From Kineosporia aurantiaca JCM 3230 (GTDB taxonomy: Bacteria; Actinomycetota; Actinomycetes; Actinomycetales; Kineosporiaceae): a stretch of DNA of 64,000 bases. The notes below the pieces were generated by a model. The model ran no database searches, had not been told where the DNA came from, and saw only the letters and a program-made list of their open reading frames with translations. The translations under genes were made by a program, and so were the position numbers. Every line of letters begins with the position of its first letter. The stretch's first letter is position 1. This document shows positions 27,684-36,190 of the stretch, one piece after another. The DNA is taken from positions 186,001 to 250,000 of the forward strand of contig JODP01000006.1 of the NCBI GenBank assembly GCA_000719025.1. The letters are read 5' to 3'.

Positions 27684-28895
27684 TCAGTGCCGCAGAGCTG
27701 TGCTGATAGCCCGGCGAAGCTCTCCGGGGGTAGCCGTGTTGGGGTCGAGAACCAGACCGCGATCGGCAGTTTCGATCGCGGCGGCTCCGGCGAACTGATC
27801 GGTGGAGAACGGCAGGACCAGCAGCGGGACCTCGAAATGGAGTGCCTCGGTGATGCTGTTGTTGCCGCCGTGGGTGATCGCCAGCGCGGATTGTTCCAGG
27901 ATCGCCACCTGGGGCAGGAAGCTGCGGGCCAGCCAGGAGGTGGGCAACTCCCCGAGCACGGCCGGGTCGGCCGATCCGGTGGCCAGCGCGACCCGTACCG
28001 GCAGCGGGCGCAGAGCATCGACCACCCGGGCCAGCACGTCGGCGCGAGCCGACAGGAAGCTACCGAAACTGACGTACACCAGGGGACGGTCGTCGTCCTC
28101 GTCCAGCCATCGGCGAACCTCCGCTGCCACCTTCTCGGTCCGGATCGAGGACCCCAGGAAGCGGTGCGCAGGTAGCAACGCGGTTCGTTGGGCGGGGTGC
28201 AGGGCGGCGGGATAGTTGAACAGCACGGTGGGGCCGTGGGCGGCGAAGGCGTCCTCCAGCGCGGGCGCGCCCGGATCCAGGACCGCCACGGCGGCGTTCA
28301 CCTCGGCCGTGAAAGCGTCTCGGACGCTGATGCAGAGCTTCTCCAGGGCGGCCAGGTCCGCCGGTTCGGGGTGGAAACAGGCGGGCCAGGTGGAGGGATA
28401 TCCGTAGATCTCGGTTCCAACAGGTAGCGCCGTCGGATGGCCGAGAACGACGTCCTGGAAAGGAATCCCGGCGGTGCGCAGGGCCAGGGTGGCGCTGAAG
28501 GCCAGATGGTCGACGATCACCTGGCCCGGTTTCACCTGCTCGATCACCTGCAGTACGGCCTGGGCCGTCGGCACGGGCGCCCAGAGCAGGTCGTTGCGGC
28601 GGGCCTCGGCCTGGTAGGCCAGGGTCGCCACCATCCCGTGGTGCGTCGCGGCGAAGAACCCGCGGAGTGCGTCGTCCTCGCCGGTGGGCTGCTGCTCGGC
28701 CCGGATGACACCCGGGTTCGATCCCCGCCCCAGCCTCAGATCGATCCGCTCGAAACCGAATTCGGCCACCACGGCGGCTGTAGCCGGACCGGTGGCCACC
28801 ACCACCCGCTCCCCGGGCCGGCGCTGGGCGGTGGCGATCGTCGCCAGCGGCAGAAGGTGGGAGGCGTAGTCCGGACTGATCACCAGGAGCGTCAT
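27684..28895 (-). CDS. UGT-like (GT1) glycosyltransferase
   Basis: The 403-residue protein has GT-B fold features of the GT1/MGT family: N-terminal LLVISPDYASHLLPLATIAT, the linker-region strand PLVYVSFGSFLSARADVLAR and the donor-binding motif ALAITHGGNNSITEALHFEV (about 338-356). LPFSTDQFAGAA follows. GT1 enzymes transfer sugars from nucleotide-sugars to small acceptors such as macrolides, lipids or glycans. It overlaps the end of the upstream HEAT-glycosyltransferase gene by 4 bases, so the two are co-expressed and may glycosylate the same product. The acceptor is unknown. Confidence 0.78.
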   Translation of the reverse strand: MTLLVISPDYASHLLPLATIATAQRRPGERVVVATGPATAAVVAEFGFERIDLRLGRGSNPGVIRAEQQPTGEDDALRGFFAATHHGMVATLAYQAEARRNDLLWAPVPTAQAVLQVIEQVKPGQVIVDHLAFSATLALRTAGIPFQDVVLGHPTALPVGTEIYGYPSTWPACFHPEPADLAALEKLCISVRDAFTAEVNAAVAVLDPGAPALEDAFAAHGPTVLFNYPAALHPAQRTALLPAHRFLGSSIRTEKVAAEVRRWLDEDDDRPLVYVSFGSFLSARADVLARVVDALRPLPVRVALATGSADPAVLGELPTSWLARSFLPQVAILEQSALAITHGGNNSITEALHFEVPLLVLPFSTDQFAGAAAIETADRGLVLDPNTATPGELRRAISTALRH

Positions 28896-31081
28896 CGGCG
28901 CGAGGGTTCGGTGACGCCGGCGTACACGCCGGCCAGGGTCGCGGCCATCGCCTGCACGGTGAACCGGTCGCGGATCAGCGTGGTGACCTGCTCCACCCGC
29001 TGCTCGCGGTCGGGGCGGGCGGCCAGGTCCTGGGCTGCAGTCATTCCGTCGGCCACTGCGGCCGGTTCCCGGGTGTTCACCAGCAGACCGGTGACCCCCG
29101 GTTCGACGTAGGTGGCGGGGCCACCGCCGTCCGGAGCCACGACGACCAGACCGGCGGCCATCGCCTCCAGGACGGCCAGCCCGAACTCCTCCTTCAGACT
29201 CCCGCAGACGTAGATGCCGTCGGCGCCGACCAGGGGCGGCAGGCCCAGCCGGGCCGCGGCCAGCCAGCGGGCCACGTCGTCGTTCGGCCGGTGCCCGGCC
29301 AGCACCAGGCCCTCGGCGGCCGCCGGGTGCTCGGCCAGCACGGCCTGGATCAGCTCCAGTTGGCCCTGCTCCTCCGGCGAGGGATCGGCCAGGTCACCAC
29401 CGACGATCACCAGGTTGCAGCGCTCGCGCAGCGCCGGGTCGCTGGCCCAGGCCTCGACCACGGTGGCCATCCCCTTGACCCGGTGCAGCCGGCCGACGCT
29501 GATCGCCAGCGGGAGGCCGTGCCGGTGGACCGGCAGCCCGGCGATCTGCTCGGTCAGGTCGTCCAGCGCCGGGACCGGCACGATACCGACGGAGGCGACG
29601 GCGCTGACCAGGTCGGTGTGAGCGGCGGCGCTGACCGCCAGATCGATCCCTTCGGGCACCACGGTGTACCGGTGCGGCTCGTCCGTGATGTCGATCCCGA
29701 GCAGATCACGCAGGGTGTGCTCCAGGTCCGGGCGGGGGAACAGGACGTTGTGCGCGGCGTTGGCGGCCAGGCGCTGCACCAGACGGGCGCGGAACCAGTA
29801 GTGCTCCTGCTCGTCCACCTCACCGAAGTTGGCCCGGGACAGCGCGCCGGTCATGTCCAGCGCATGAATCACCGCATGGGGATCGGGGGCCAGGGTGAAG
29901 ACCACCGGGACACCGAGCTCCTGGGCCACCGCATCCGCCGCCAGGCTGCCGACGTCGGCCATCCGCAGGTGCAGGACGTCGACCGGCCCCTGGCGTACCA
30001 ACGCCCGCCGGATGGCGCGTTCGGCCGCGACCCGGGTGGGCCAGGCCGTGGAAGCACTGCTCGGGGCCTGCAACAGCGGTACCGGCGCCAGCAGATGGTC
30101 CGGCCCGTCGTCCGCCAGGCCCGTCAGCGCAGCGAGCGAGTCGGTGGCCGATCCGCGCGACAGCGTGAGGACCCGGCCGATCTGGGGCTCGGCGGCGAGG
30201 GCATCGCCCAGGCGCAGCAGCAGGGTGGCCACGCCGCCGTTGTCACCGACCCCGGAGCGGGTCAGGTCGCGGTCGATGTCGGCGTGCAGGAAGAGCTGGG
30301 CCACGGTCGTGCCGGACGGCGATGTAGGAGACGGCTCAGGGCCGATCAGGCCCAGGTCCACCGCAGCCAGGCGGGCGACGGCGCGAAGCTGCAGATCGCC
30401 GGAGCCGTCGTCCTGCGACCTGTGGCCCGCGGCGCTGAAGGGATCGCGACCGGCCAGCCGGCGGACCAGGTCGATCGCGGCCGGGTCCGACCCGCGCTCG
30501 CCCAGCGCGGCCACAGCCGCCAGCCGGGCGGTGGGCTGCTCCCTCTCGTCGGCGGCGATCCGGATCACGGCCCGCCCGGCCAGCTCGCCCGGGACCAGGC
30601 CGAGCGTCTCCACCAGCCGGGCCCGGGCCGGACGGTCGAGTTCGGCCGCGATCGCTCCTTCCAGGGCCAGGGCGACGTGATCGGATGCCGAACGGGCCCA
30701 GCCGATCAGCGTGCGCTGCGCCAGCATCCCGGCGAAACCTCCGCCGGTGGCGACCACGGCGACCAGCCGTCCGATCGCGTCCAGCCGGGGAAGGCGCGCC
30801 CCCAGCGTCCAGGACGCGTGCTCGCGCAGGTAGGCGTTCGGGTGGGACAGCAGATCGGACAGGACGGCATCGGCCTCGTCGTCGAAGACCCGGCCGAGGG
30901 CGTGGACGGCGGCGATGGCGGTGAGCTGGTCCTGCGGATCGTGGATCGCCTGGGTCAGCGTGTGGGCCGCCCGTCGCCCCCCGTTGCGGGCCGCGGCCAG
31001 GGCGAGGTCGTCCGCCGCCCGCAGGACATCGACGATGAAGGGTGCATCTCGCACCGTCGCGAGAGCGCGCTCGACAGTCAT
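28892..31081 (-). CDS. HEAT-repeat and GT4 glycosyltransferase fusion
   Basis: The 729-residue product is unusual. Residues 1 to about 250 are helical HEAT-like repeats (LTAIAAVHALGRVFDDEADA, YLREHASWTLGARLP). From about 260 to 729 there is a GT-B glycosyltransferase with a GT4 C-terminal domain: LAISVGRLHRVKGMATVVEA (about 523-542), the GSLKEEFGLAVLEAMAAG donor-site Glu motif (about 630-648) and GVTGLLVNTREP. GT4 enzymes are retaining transferases for polysaccharides and glycoconjugates. The N-terminal HEAT solenoid may bind a protein partner or acceptor. ATG 31081 starts a two-gene leftward operon with the GT1 gene. Confidence 0.78.
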   Translation of the reverse strand: MTVERALATVRDAPFIVDVLRAADDLALAAARNGGRRAAHTLTQAIHDPQDQLTAIAAVHALGRVFDDEADAVLSDLLSHPNAYLREHASWTLGARLPRLDAIGRLVAVVATGGGFAGMLAQRTLIGWARSASDHVALALEGAIAAELDRPARARLVETLGLVPGELAGRAVIRIAADEREQPTARLAAVAALGERGSDPAAIDLVRRLAGRDPFSAAGHRSQDDGSGDLQLRAVARLAAVDLGLIGPEPSPTSPSGTTVAQLFLHADIDRDLTRSGVGDNGGVATLLLRLGDALAAEPQIGRVLTLSRGSATDSLAALTGLADDGPDHLLAPVPLLQAPSSASTAWPTRVAAERAIRRALVRQGPVDVLHLRMADVGSLAADAVAQELGVPVVFTLAPDPHAVIHALDMTGALSRANFGEVDEQEHYWFRARLVQRLAANAAHNVLFPRPDLEHTLRDLLGIDITDEPHRYTVVPEGIDLAVSAAAHTDLVSAVASVGIVPVPALDDLTEQIAGLPVHRHGLPLAISVGRLHRVKGMATVVEAWASDPALRERCNLVIVGGDLADPSPEEQGQLELIQAVLAEHPAAAEGLVLAGHRPNDDVARWLAAARLGLPPLVGADGIYVCGSLKEEFGLAVLEAMAAGLVVVAPDGGGPATYVEPGVTGLLVNTREPAAVADGMTAAQDLAARPDREQRVEQVTTLIRDRFTVQAMAATLAGVYAGVTEPSRR

Positions 31082-31705
31082 GCACCTGGTTCTACGCTCG
31101 GATGCCGGATGACGCCACGTGCGCTCGGTGAACGTCTGGGAGCGGGTCCCGAGCAGGCCAGGCGCCCGGGCCCGAATAGGACCAGCCAGAACGGCGCGTC
31201 CCGGTTTTGGATGCAGCCTGTGCTATGGCGAAGGTCACGACACCGATGCGCCGTTCGGTGTGGCGTTCGGCGGGCGTCGTGGCGTGCGCCACCGGTTACG
31301 ACGCCAGGATCGGCACCCAAGGGGGCGCTGAGACCGAAACGGTTCGAAGGAGGGCAAATCCGGAAGGACCATCGACCGGGTGTTCGGCCAACGGAGCATC
31401 ACAGTCGAGGCCCCGGCACGGCCCAGGAATCCGCTGCAGTGGGCTGACCTGAGTCGGGATCAGATGTCGCAGAACCGATCCTGCTTGAACCGGCCTGCGC
31501 AGTCGTCGCCTGACGTGGTTCGACCGGCGTCTCGGGTGCCGCCCCGGTCGGTGGTTGTCGCGGCCCGGCCTGGCAACAGCATGCTCGGAAACCAAGCGTT
31601 GCCCCGATTTGGGGATCGGGGGAATCGTGGGGTCACGGGCAGCTCGGTCCCTTCCGCAGCGTCCGCCAGCCAGGACTGTAGCCGAACGCATGACGGGGGA
31701 CGGGC
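31082..31705. other. Intergenic region with part of a duplicated block
   Basis: About 620 bases with the promoter of the leftward glycosyltransferase operon. At 31582-31604 lies a 23-base sequence repeated with one mismatch at 33939-33961. Both copies stand upstream of copies of the same small-gene pair. No convincing gene is seen. Confidence 0.45.
31582..31604 (+). repeat. 23-bp repeat upstream of gene-pair copy 1
   Basis: This 23-base stretch beginning TGCTCGGAAACCAAGCG differs at one position from 33939-33961 (TGCTCGGAAATCAAGCG). Weaker similarity continues for about 30 bases. It shows that the duplication of the small-gene pair included upstream DNA. Confidence 0.6.
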
Positions 31706-31975
31706 ATGAAAGACGCGCAGCGCGAGGCGCCGGTATGGGACACAGCCTGGGTGCGCAGCCTGCTGATTGAAGTCAGACGGCAGGGAGTTGCGGCCCACGA
31801 GGCTCAGCTGACGGACACCGGTGTTGTTTCCATCAGTTTCGAACCGGGTCTCGCGCAGGCTGAAATTCTCGAAGGCATCCTGAGGTCACGGCCCGGGGTG
31901 GCAGCTGTCGAACGGGCCGGGGAACGGATTCTTCAGGTGCGCAGCACGGCGTCGCAGCGGGGACGCGGACGGTGA
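31706..31975 (+). CDS. Hypothetical 89-aa protein
   Basis: ATG 31706 lies a few bases after GGGGGACGGG, a usable ribosome site. The protein has mixed helix/strand composition (WVRSLLIEVRRQGVAAHEAQ; VSISFEPGLAQAEILEGIL; RPGVAAVERAGERILQVR), resembling a small alpha/beta fold. It has no signal or membrane segment. Its stop overlaps the GTG of the following 98-residue gene, so both are translated together. No family recognised. Confidence 0.55.
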   Translation: MKDAQREAPVWDTAWVRSLLIEVRRQGVAAHEAQLTDTGVVSISFEPGLAQAEILEGILRSRPGVAAVERAGERILQVRSTASQRGRGR

Positions 31976-32268
31976 GCGGCCCGCCCCTTGGCCGCGAGGA
32001 CGTCCTGCTCGTCGATGATGTATCCGGCTCGGTCCTCGCGCTGGAGTTCGTCTTTCGTTCCCACGACATCACCGTGTGGCTGGGCCACCGCACCCTGGCC
32101 GTCATGGCCCGCGACGACTTCGCTGCGTGGCTGAGCCGCGGTGGCGACCTCGTGGTGGACGACCTGACCTGGACGACGCAGGGACGAGCAGCCCGGGTGA
32201 CTATCGACGGGCACCGCACGTACGACCTGGACGGTCCCACGCTGGCCGAGCTCGTTCGCCGCGCCTGA
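31972..32268 (+). CDS. Small hypothetical protein A, copy 1, 98 aa
   Basis: GTG 31972 overlaps the preceding stop (GTGA). The product contains WLGHRTLAVMARDDFAAWLS and GGDLVVDDLTWTTQGRAARV, and ends in DGPTLAELVRRA. It appears to be a compact mostly beta protein of unknown family. A second copy at 39140-39466 keeps the C-terminal 65 residues, and a decayed trace is present at 34093-34179. In each case a protein B gene follows after a conserved hairpin, so A and B form a mobile or amplifying pair. Confidence 0.62.
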   Translation: MSGPPLGREDVLLVDDVSGSVLALEFVFRSHDITVWLGHRTLAVMARDDFAAWLSRGGDLVVDDLTWTTQGRAARVTIDGHRTYDLDGPTLAELVRRA

Positions 32269-32313
32269 CCGTGGCGGCCGGCCGCGGACGTCCTCACTTC
32301 AAACCCCCGATCA

Positions 32314-32351
32314 CCCGCGCGTGCCCTACCACGGGGGAGGGCACGCGCGGG
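32314..32351 (+). promoter_or_regulatory. Conserved 13-bp-stem hairpin, copy 1
   Basis: CCCGCGCGTGCCC (32314-32326) pairs perfectly with GGGCACGCGCGGG (32339-32351) around a 12-base loop ending CACGGGGGA. It is followed after 20 bases by the protein B start. The same arms occur unchanged at 34224-34262 and 39512-39548. No T-run follows, so it is not a standard terminator. It may be an attenuator, RNA-processing site, protein-binding RNA element or translation regulator. Confidence 0.65.
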
Positions 32352-32371
32352 CTGCGAAAGGTGCATGCCCC

Positions 32372-32692
32372 ATGCGGGAAATCCAGCATCGGTCCGGTCA
32401 TGTGTGGACGATGTCCGCGGTCGTCGACGCCGAGGCCATCGACCACGAACGTCCCATCGCCCGCATCGCTCTCGACAACGAAACGTTGCTGATCCGCGTC
32501 GCTCAGCGGGTGGACTTCAATCTGCTGACTGACCCGGTTGAAACCCTGCCCTATCCACCGCGCATCACGCTGGGGGGCTACGAACTCAATGACGCTCAGG
32601 CCCGCGAGATCTCGCGATATCTCAGTGAGGCGGCAGATTTTGTGCAGTCTTTAGGGTGGGTGCGGCGTCCTCGGTTGCTGCCGCGGCTGTGA
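32372..32692 (+). CDS. Small hypothetical protein B, copy 1, 106 aa
   Basis: ATG 32372 begins MREIQHRSGHVWTMSAVVDA, preceded by GAAAGG. The same 106-residue length and start are found in copy 2 (34282-34602), supporting this start. Conserved features are ERPIARIALDNETLLIRVAQ, RVDFNLL, the LPYPPRITLG motif and the very conserved Arg-rich end QSLGWVRRPRLLPRL. No membrane helix and no known family. The close upstream hairpin suggests post-transcriptional control. Confidence 0.65.
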   Translation: MREIQHRSGHVWTMSAVVDAEAIDHERPIARIALDNETLLIRVAQRVDFNLLTDPVETLPYPPRITLGGYELNDAQAREISRYLSEAADFVQSLGWVRRPRLLPRL

Positions 32693-32942
32693 GACGTCGC
32701 CAGAATCTGTGCGTCGTCCAGCGGCAGGATGGCCGCGATCCCGGCCCGTGCGATCACCGCGCCGGCTGAGAATCTCCTCGAGCTGCGGCACGGTGTGCAG
32801 ACTGCGTGGGGTGCTGAAGGAGTCGCCGAACTCGGTCAGCACCCCACTCCGAGATCTCCAGGACGGCTCTGGCGAATGCTGTTTCAGCAGAGCCTGGTGA
32901 TGCGGTGGGACAGCGGTTCACTCAGCCCTTCGAGAGCCCATT
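32693..32942. other. Intergenic, no feature recognised
   Basis: About 250 bases between the convergent protein B gene and a secreted-protein gene. No clear terminator stem, gene or repeat was seen. Confidence 0.35.
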
Positions 32943-33698
32943 TCAAGGCGCAGTAACCGTGACGGCGTCGCCGTTGGACACCGCAGCGCCGGTCGTCGAG
33001 TTCCCACCGAAACGCACCCGCCAGGTGCCGCTCTTACTGGCCGTGACGGTGGTGCTGACCTTGCCGCCCTTGCCCGCCTTGACCGTCTTCACGGTCTTGT
33101 ACGAGCTGGCGCCCTTGGCCTTGAACTGCACCGCCACCGACGGGCCGGCGTAGGTCACGAACGGCATCTTCTTGGCCGTCTTCTGGGTCCAGTCGACATG
33201 CTTCAGCGTGGCCTGGACGGTGAGCTTCTTGCCCTTCTTGACCGGCTCCGGGGTTGCGTTGAACGAGCCGCTCCAGGAGGCCGCCCGCAGCAGGTTGAAG
33301 TAAGGGCCGCTCAGCGCGCTCGCGTTCACGGCGCCGACCGAGACCAGGTGCCCCTTGCCCGCGTCGGCGTCGGTGAACGTCTTGGGCGAGAACGTGATGG
33401 TCGGGGCCTTGTTGGTGGCCTTCAGCATCTTGCTCAGATCGTTCGTGTAGGGCTGGAGCACCACGGCCCAGTCGCCCGGCTTGCAGCCGGACGTCTTGAT
33501 GCTGAACTTCTTCTTCACCACGGCCGAGCCGACCACCACGGTGGCCGGGCTGAACGAGGTGACCTTGCAGGAGACCGCCGGGGCGGCGGGGCTGACCGGG
33601 ACCGCCTGCGCGGAACCCGGTGCGATCAGGCCGAGAGCGAGAACCCCGGCCGCAGCCGCACCCAGCGCCAGACCGCGCCGGATCGCCGAATCAGACAT
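32943..33698 (-). CDS. Secreted Ig-like domain protein
   Basis: The 251-residue protein has a signal peptide (cleavage after about residue 32, GSAQA-V). A first domain starts VSCKVTSFSPATVVVGSAVV and a second beta-sandwich-like domain begins near FNATPEPVKKGKKLTVQATL. The latter includes SYKTVKTVKAGKGGKVSTTV and SGTWRVRFGG. The second domain matches the C-terminal domains of 57760-58569 and 58912-59715 closely, so these are paralogues. The pattern looks like an extracellular Ig-like/fibronectin-type fold. Role unknown, probably extracellular or surface attached. Confidence 0.7.
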   Translation of the reverse strand: MSDSAIRRGLALGAAAAGVLALGLIAPGSAQAVPVSPAAPAVSCKVTSFSPATVVVGSAVVKKKFSIKTSGCKPGDWAVVLQPYTNDLSKMLKATNKAPTITFSPKTFTDADAGKGHLVSVGAVNASALSGPYFNLLRAASWSGSFNATPEPVKKGKKLTVQATLKHVDWTQKTAKKMPFVTYAGPSVAVQFKAKGASSYKTVKTVKAGKGGKVSTTVTASKSGTWRVRFGGNSTTGAAVSNGDAVTVTAP

Positions 33699-33938
33699 GT
33701 AGAGAACTCCGTTTCGTCAGGGTTTGTAGGACTGCGCCCCGAAGCTTGCCAGAACTATGTTCGGGCGTGGCCCACTTCCCGAAGCCCGATCCTGTGAATC
33801 GGCGCGCCCGCGTTCCGGGCGGCCCTGCACCCATGACGGTGTGCGCGGGGTCGGACGGTTCGTAGCCCCAGCTCGTTGCGCGCCCAGGGTGATCCCGGCA
33901 TGTCACACTCCCGTGTGCATCGTCATGCCCGCCGAACG

Positions 33939-33961
33939 TGCTCGGAAATCAAGCGTTGCCC
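33939..33961 (+). repeat. 23-bp repeat upstream of gene-pair copy 2
   Basis: Matches 31582-31604 at 22 of 23 positions and lies in the equivalent place, upstream of the decayed protein A copy and protein B copy 2. Confidence 0.6.
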
Positions 33962-34092
33962 GGCTTGGTGATGTGGTGAATCGTCTGCACCACCGGTGGC
34001 GCAGTCCCATCGGCGGATCCCGTTGACAAAGGCGGTATCCGAACCAGTTACGGGGAATGACATGGAAGGACGGGGACCGTGGACCGTCAGTC

Positions 34093-34179
34093 TGGCTGAG
34101 TCACGGCGACGACCTGGTGGCGGACGCCCTGGACGATTCGACACGGGCCGCGTTGACGCACCGCACCTGGGGGCGATGA
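34093..34179 (+). pseudogene. Decayed trace of protein A, copy 2
   Basis: The frame reads WLSHGDDLVADALDDSTRAA and ends at a stop at 34177. It aligns with the WLSRGGDLVVDDLTWTTQGR part of intact protein A, but similarity is lost on both sides and there is no start. Its place just before hairpin copy 2 and protein B copy 2 supports descent from the same cassette. Confidence 0.4.
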
Positions 34180-34223
34180 CCGGTTGACCGGTCGCCCGCG
34201 GCCTTGCTTCAAACCACAGATCA

Positions 34224-34262
34224 CCCGCGCGTGCCCTGACCACGGGGGAGGGCACGCGCGGG
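34224..34262 (+). promoter_or_regulatory. Conserved 13-bp-stem hairpin, copy 2
   Basis: The same perfect arms as copy 1 (34224-34236 and 34250-34262), here around a 13-base loop ending CACGGGGGA. The end lies 19 bases before the protein B start at 34282. The arms are intact even though the upstream protein A gene is decayed, so the hairpin appears to belong to protein B rather than to protein A's 3' end. Confidence 0.65.
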
Positions 34263-34281
34263 CCGCGAAAGGTGAATCCTC

Positions 34282-34602
34282 ATGAAGGAGATCCGGCACC
34301 CCTCCGGCCACCTGTGGACGACGACCACGGTCGTCGACACCGAGGCCATCGACCACGAACGTCCCATCGCCCGGATCGCCCTGGACAACGAGACGCTCCT
34401 GATTCGCGTCGCCCAGCGCGTGGACTTCAACCTGCTGGCCGACCCGGTCGAGACTCTGCCCTACCCACCGCGCATCACCCTGGGGGACTACGAGCTCAAC
34501 CATGCTCACGCTCGCGAGATCTCGCGGCACCTGAATGAGGCGGCGGACTTTGTGCAGTCCTTGGGGTGGGTACGGCGTCCTCGGTTGTTACCCCGTCTGT
34601 GA
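34282..34602 (+). CDS. Small hypothetical protein B, copy 2, 106 aa
   Basis: Starts MKEIRHPSGHLWTTTTVVDT and is nearly identical to copy 1 from EAIDHERPIARIALDNETLL onward, ending QSLGWVRRPRLLPRL. Differences are mostly conservative substitutions, which suggests selection on the protein. An AAGGAG-like site lies just at the start. Function unknown; present in three copies in this window. Confidence 0.65.
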   Translation: MKEIRHPSGHLWTTTTVVDTEAIDHERPIARIALDNETLLIRVAQRVDFNLLADPVETLPYPPRITLGDYELNHAHAREISRHLNEAADFVQSLGWVRRPRLLPRL

Positions 34603-34614
34603 GATGGGGGCCGT

Positions 34615-35016
34615 TCAGGCGCAGTTGTCGCAGATCCCGGTCTTGGGCAGGGCCATCCCGTGGATCGGACAGACCTTCTCTTCCGGTTCGGCGGTCGCAG
34701 GCCTGCCGCCGTGATACCGGAACGTCGACAGCTCATGCCACTCGTGGGTGTCGTTGGAGGACATGTCCGGGAACAGCTCGGCCGGCAGGTCTCGGGTATA
34801 GCGGCCCCGGCGCCAGGAGAGGTATCCCGGGTTGATCGTGAAAACGGTCTGGTTGCCGACCCACACGGCCAGATATCCGCCGGACGGTGGAGCTGTGTAG
34901 ACACCACCCTCGATGGCCTCGAGTGCGGCGCAGATGCGTTCGCGGTCGCCCAGGGACCACGATTGTCTCCAGTTCAGTACTTGGTCCCGGGTCAGCTGCC
35001 TGCTCTCCGTGGCCAT
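34615..35016 (-). CDS. Hypothetical protein with C-terminal zinc-knuckle, 133 aa
   Basis: ATG 35016 opens a soluble protein (MATESRQLTRDQVLNWRQSW) with a central beta-like domain (GGYLAVWVGNQTVFTINPG, YLSWRRGRYTRDLPAELFP). A probable metal site lies at the C-terminus: Cys116, His119, Cys129, Cys132 in CPIHGMALPKTGICDNC. It resembles small actinobacterial proteins whose end binds one zinc. No signal or membrane helix. It converges on protein B copy 2, leaving only 12 bases between stops. Confidence 0.6.
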   Translation of the reverse strand: MATESRQLTRDQVLNWRQSWSLGDRERICAALEAIEGGVYTAPPSGGYLAVWVGNQTVFTINPGYLSWRRGRYTRDLPAELFPDMSSNDTHEWHELSTFRYHGGRPATAEPEEKVCPIHGMALPKTGICDNCA

Positions 35017-35434
35017 GCCGTTTGCCCTTTCTCCGGAGTGAGTGCGAAGGGAAATCAGGTGCTCCTAGACCGTTTCTACCGATCGGGCTGTTCTTCGGTG
35101 GGGCGGTCGCGGCCCTCGGCCGGGTAGCCGGCTCCCACCTGAGGGCTTCAGCGTATTCGAGCATGCAGCCCCGGCCGCCATCACCTGTGGTGATGTGCCG
35201 GGTGAGGGCGGAGAACACGCCCGTGAGGTCGGCGCGGGGGTCTGGGCGTTCCTCGGATTCGCAGGTGGAGATCTACTGACCTGGCTGTTCGACCAGGATG
35301 TCGAGTCCCTTGCCGATCGTGAGGCTGGCCGGAGCACTGCTGTCCGGGCCGGGCGCCGGGCACGTCGAGGTGCGAAATGGTCATCAACGGCCCAAAGTGT
35401 GTGCACCGATCCATTCCCGACGCAGGAGGACGAC
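35017..35434. other. Intergenic, no gene recognised
   Basis: About 420 bases between divergent genes at 35016 (leftward) and 35435 (rightward), which must hold both promoters. Open frames run through it but none has a domain or ribosome site. Confidence 0.4.
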
Positions 35435-35686
35435 GTGACGCAGACCCAGACTCCCCCTTTTGCAGGTCCCGCGACCAAGCAGTCGAATGTGCTGTCGATC
35501 GTGTCGTTCGTGCTCAGCGCTCTGGCGGTCGTCATTCTCCCGATCGTGTTCGGGGTGGCGGCGATCATCTGCGGTGGGGTTGCTGTCTCCCGTAAGGAGC
35601 GGCTCGGTAAGACCGCGCTCGTGGTCTCCATCGTCGCGACGATCCTCGGCTTCGCCCTCGGCTACCTGGTTTTCGCCAACAGTTGA
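35435..35686 (+). CDS. Small two-TM protein (DUF4190-like)
   Basis: GTG 35435 follows a strong AGGAGGA ribosome site (35424-35430). The 83 residues have a polar start (MTQTQTPPFAGPATKQSN) and two membrane helices (VLSIVSFVLSALAVVILPIV and the C-terminal ALVVSIVATILGFALGYLVF). They are joined by a short basic loop (SRKERLGK). This is the DUF4190-type layout common in actinobacteria. Function unknown. A strong hairpin follows 17 bases after the stop. Confidence 0.72.
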   Translation: MTQTQTPPFAGPATKQSNVLSIVSFVLSALAVVILPIVFGVAAIICGGVAVSRKERLGKTALVVSIVATILGFALGYLVFANS

Positions 35687-35703
35687 GTATCCCGACTGCT
35701 GTC

Positions 35704-35732
35704 GCCCGCCGGTAGGGCCGATACCGGCGGGC
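35704..35732 (+). terminator. Strong hairpin after 35435-35686 gene
   Basis: GCCCGCCGGTA (35704-35714) and TACCGGCGGGC (35722-35732) form a perfect 11-bp stem with a 7-base loop. Position just after the stop codon indicates a transcription terminator, though without a T-run, as often in high-GC actinobacteria. Confidence 0.65.
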
Positions 35733-36190
35733 CCGGTTCCACCGGAACCCCCGCTTCCACGTGCGCCCCTCCCGTGTGCCCATGGCCATGAGGTCGTGAT
35801 GCGCACCGGCTCCGCATCACCCCTGTTTCCTCGGCGCCGGAATAGGTTTTGACAGCCGGGTCGGCCTGGCCAGGGAATCCACGTCCATGACGAACCCGAA
35901 GATCCCCGTCGATCGTCCATGGGCTGGGGCGCTCTCGCACGGTCGGTGAGGGGGACCCGATCCAGCGGAGAGCACTCCGGACGCGACCGGCCGGGGCGGG
36001 GGTACGTCACCGCCGCTGTCACGGCGCCCGACCAAAGATCCTTCCCAACCATGTGGTTGGCGGGCGGGCGAAGACCAAGCTGCTCGGTCGGGCTGGATTG
36101 CGAAGGGCAATATTTGGGATTTACCCAAAAGACTCCCGAACTCCTCTAAGCTGGCCAGAACGGACACCAGGCGCGCGACGGGGAGCAGAA
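35733..36190. other. Intergenic, no gene recognised
   Basis: About 460 bases with no supportable gene, carrying the promoter of the gene starting at 36191. A less GC-rich patch at about 36105-36150 is the likeliest promoter position. Confidence 0.35.

Noticed and set aside
29291..31447. Rightward 718-codon frame opposite the HEAT-glycosyltransferase
   Set aside because: Gln/Gly/Arg/His-rich translation is a typical antisense shadow; the leftward gene has clear domains.
32314..32351. Hairpin copy 1 as an intrinsic terminator of protein A
   Set aside because: No T-run follows, and copy 2 keeps the hairpin although protein A is decayed there; linkage is with the downstream gene.
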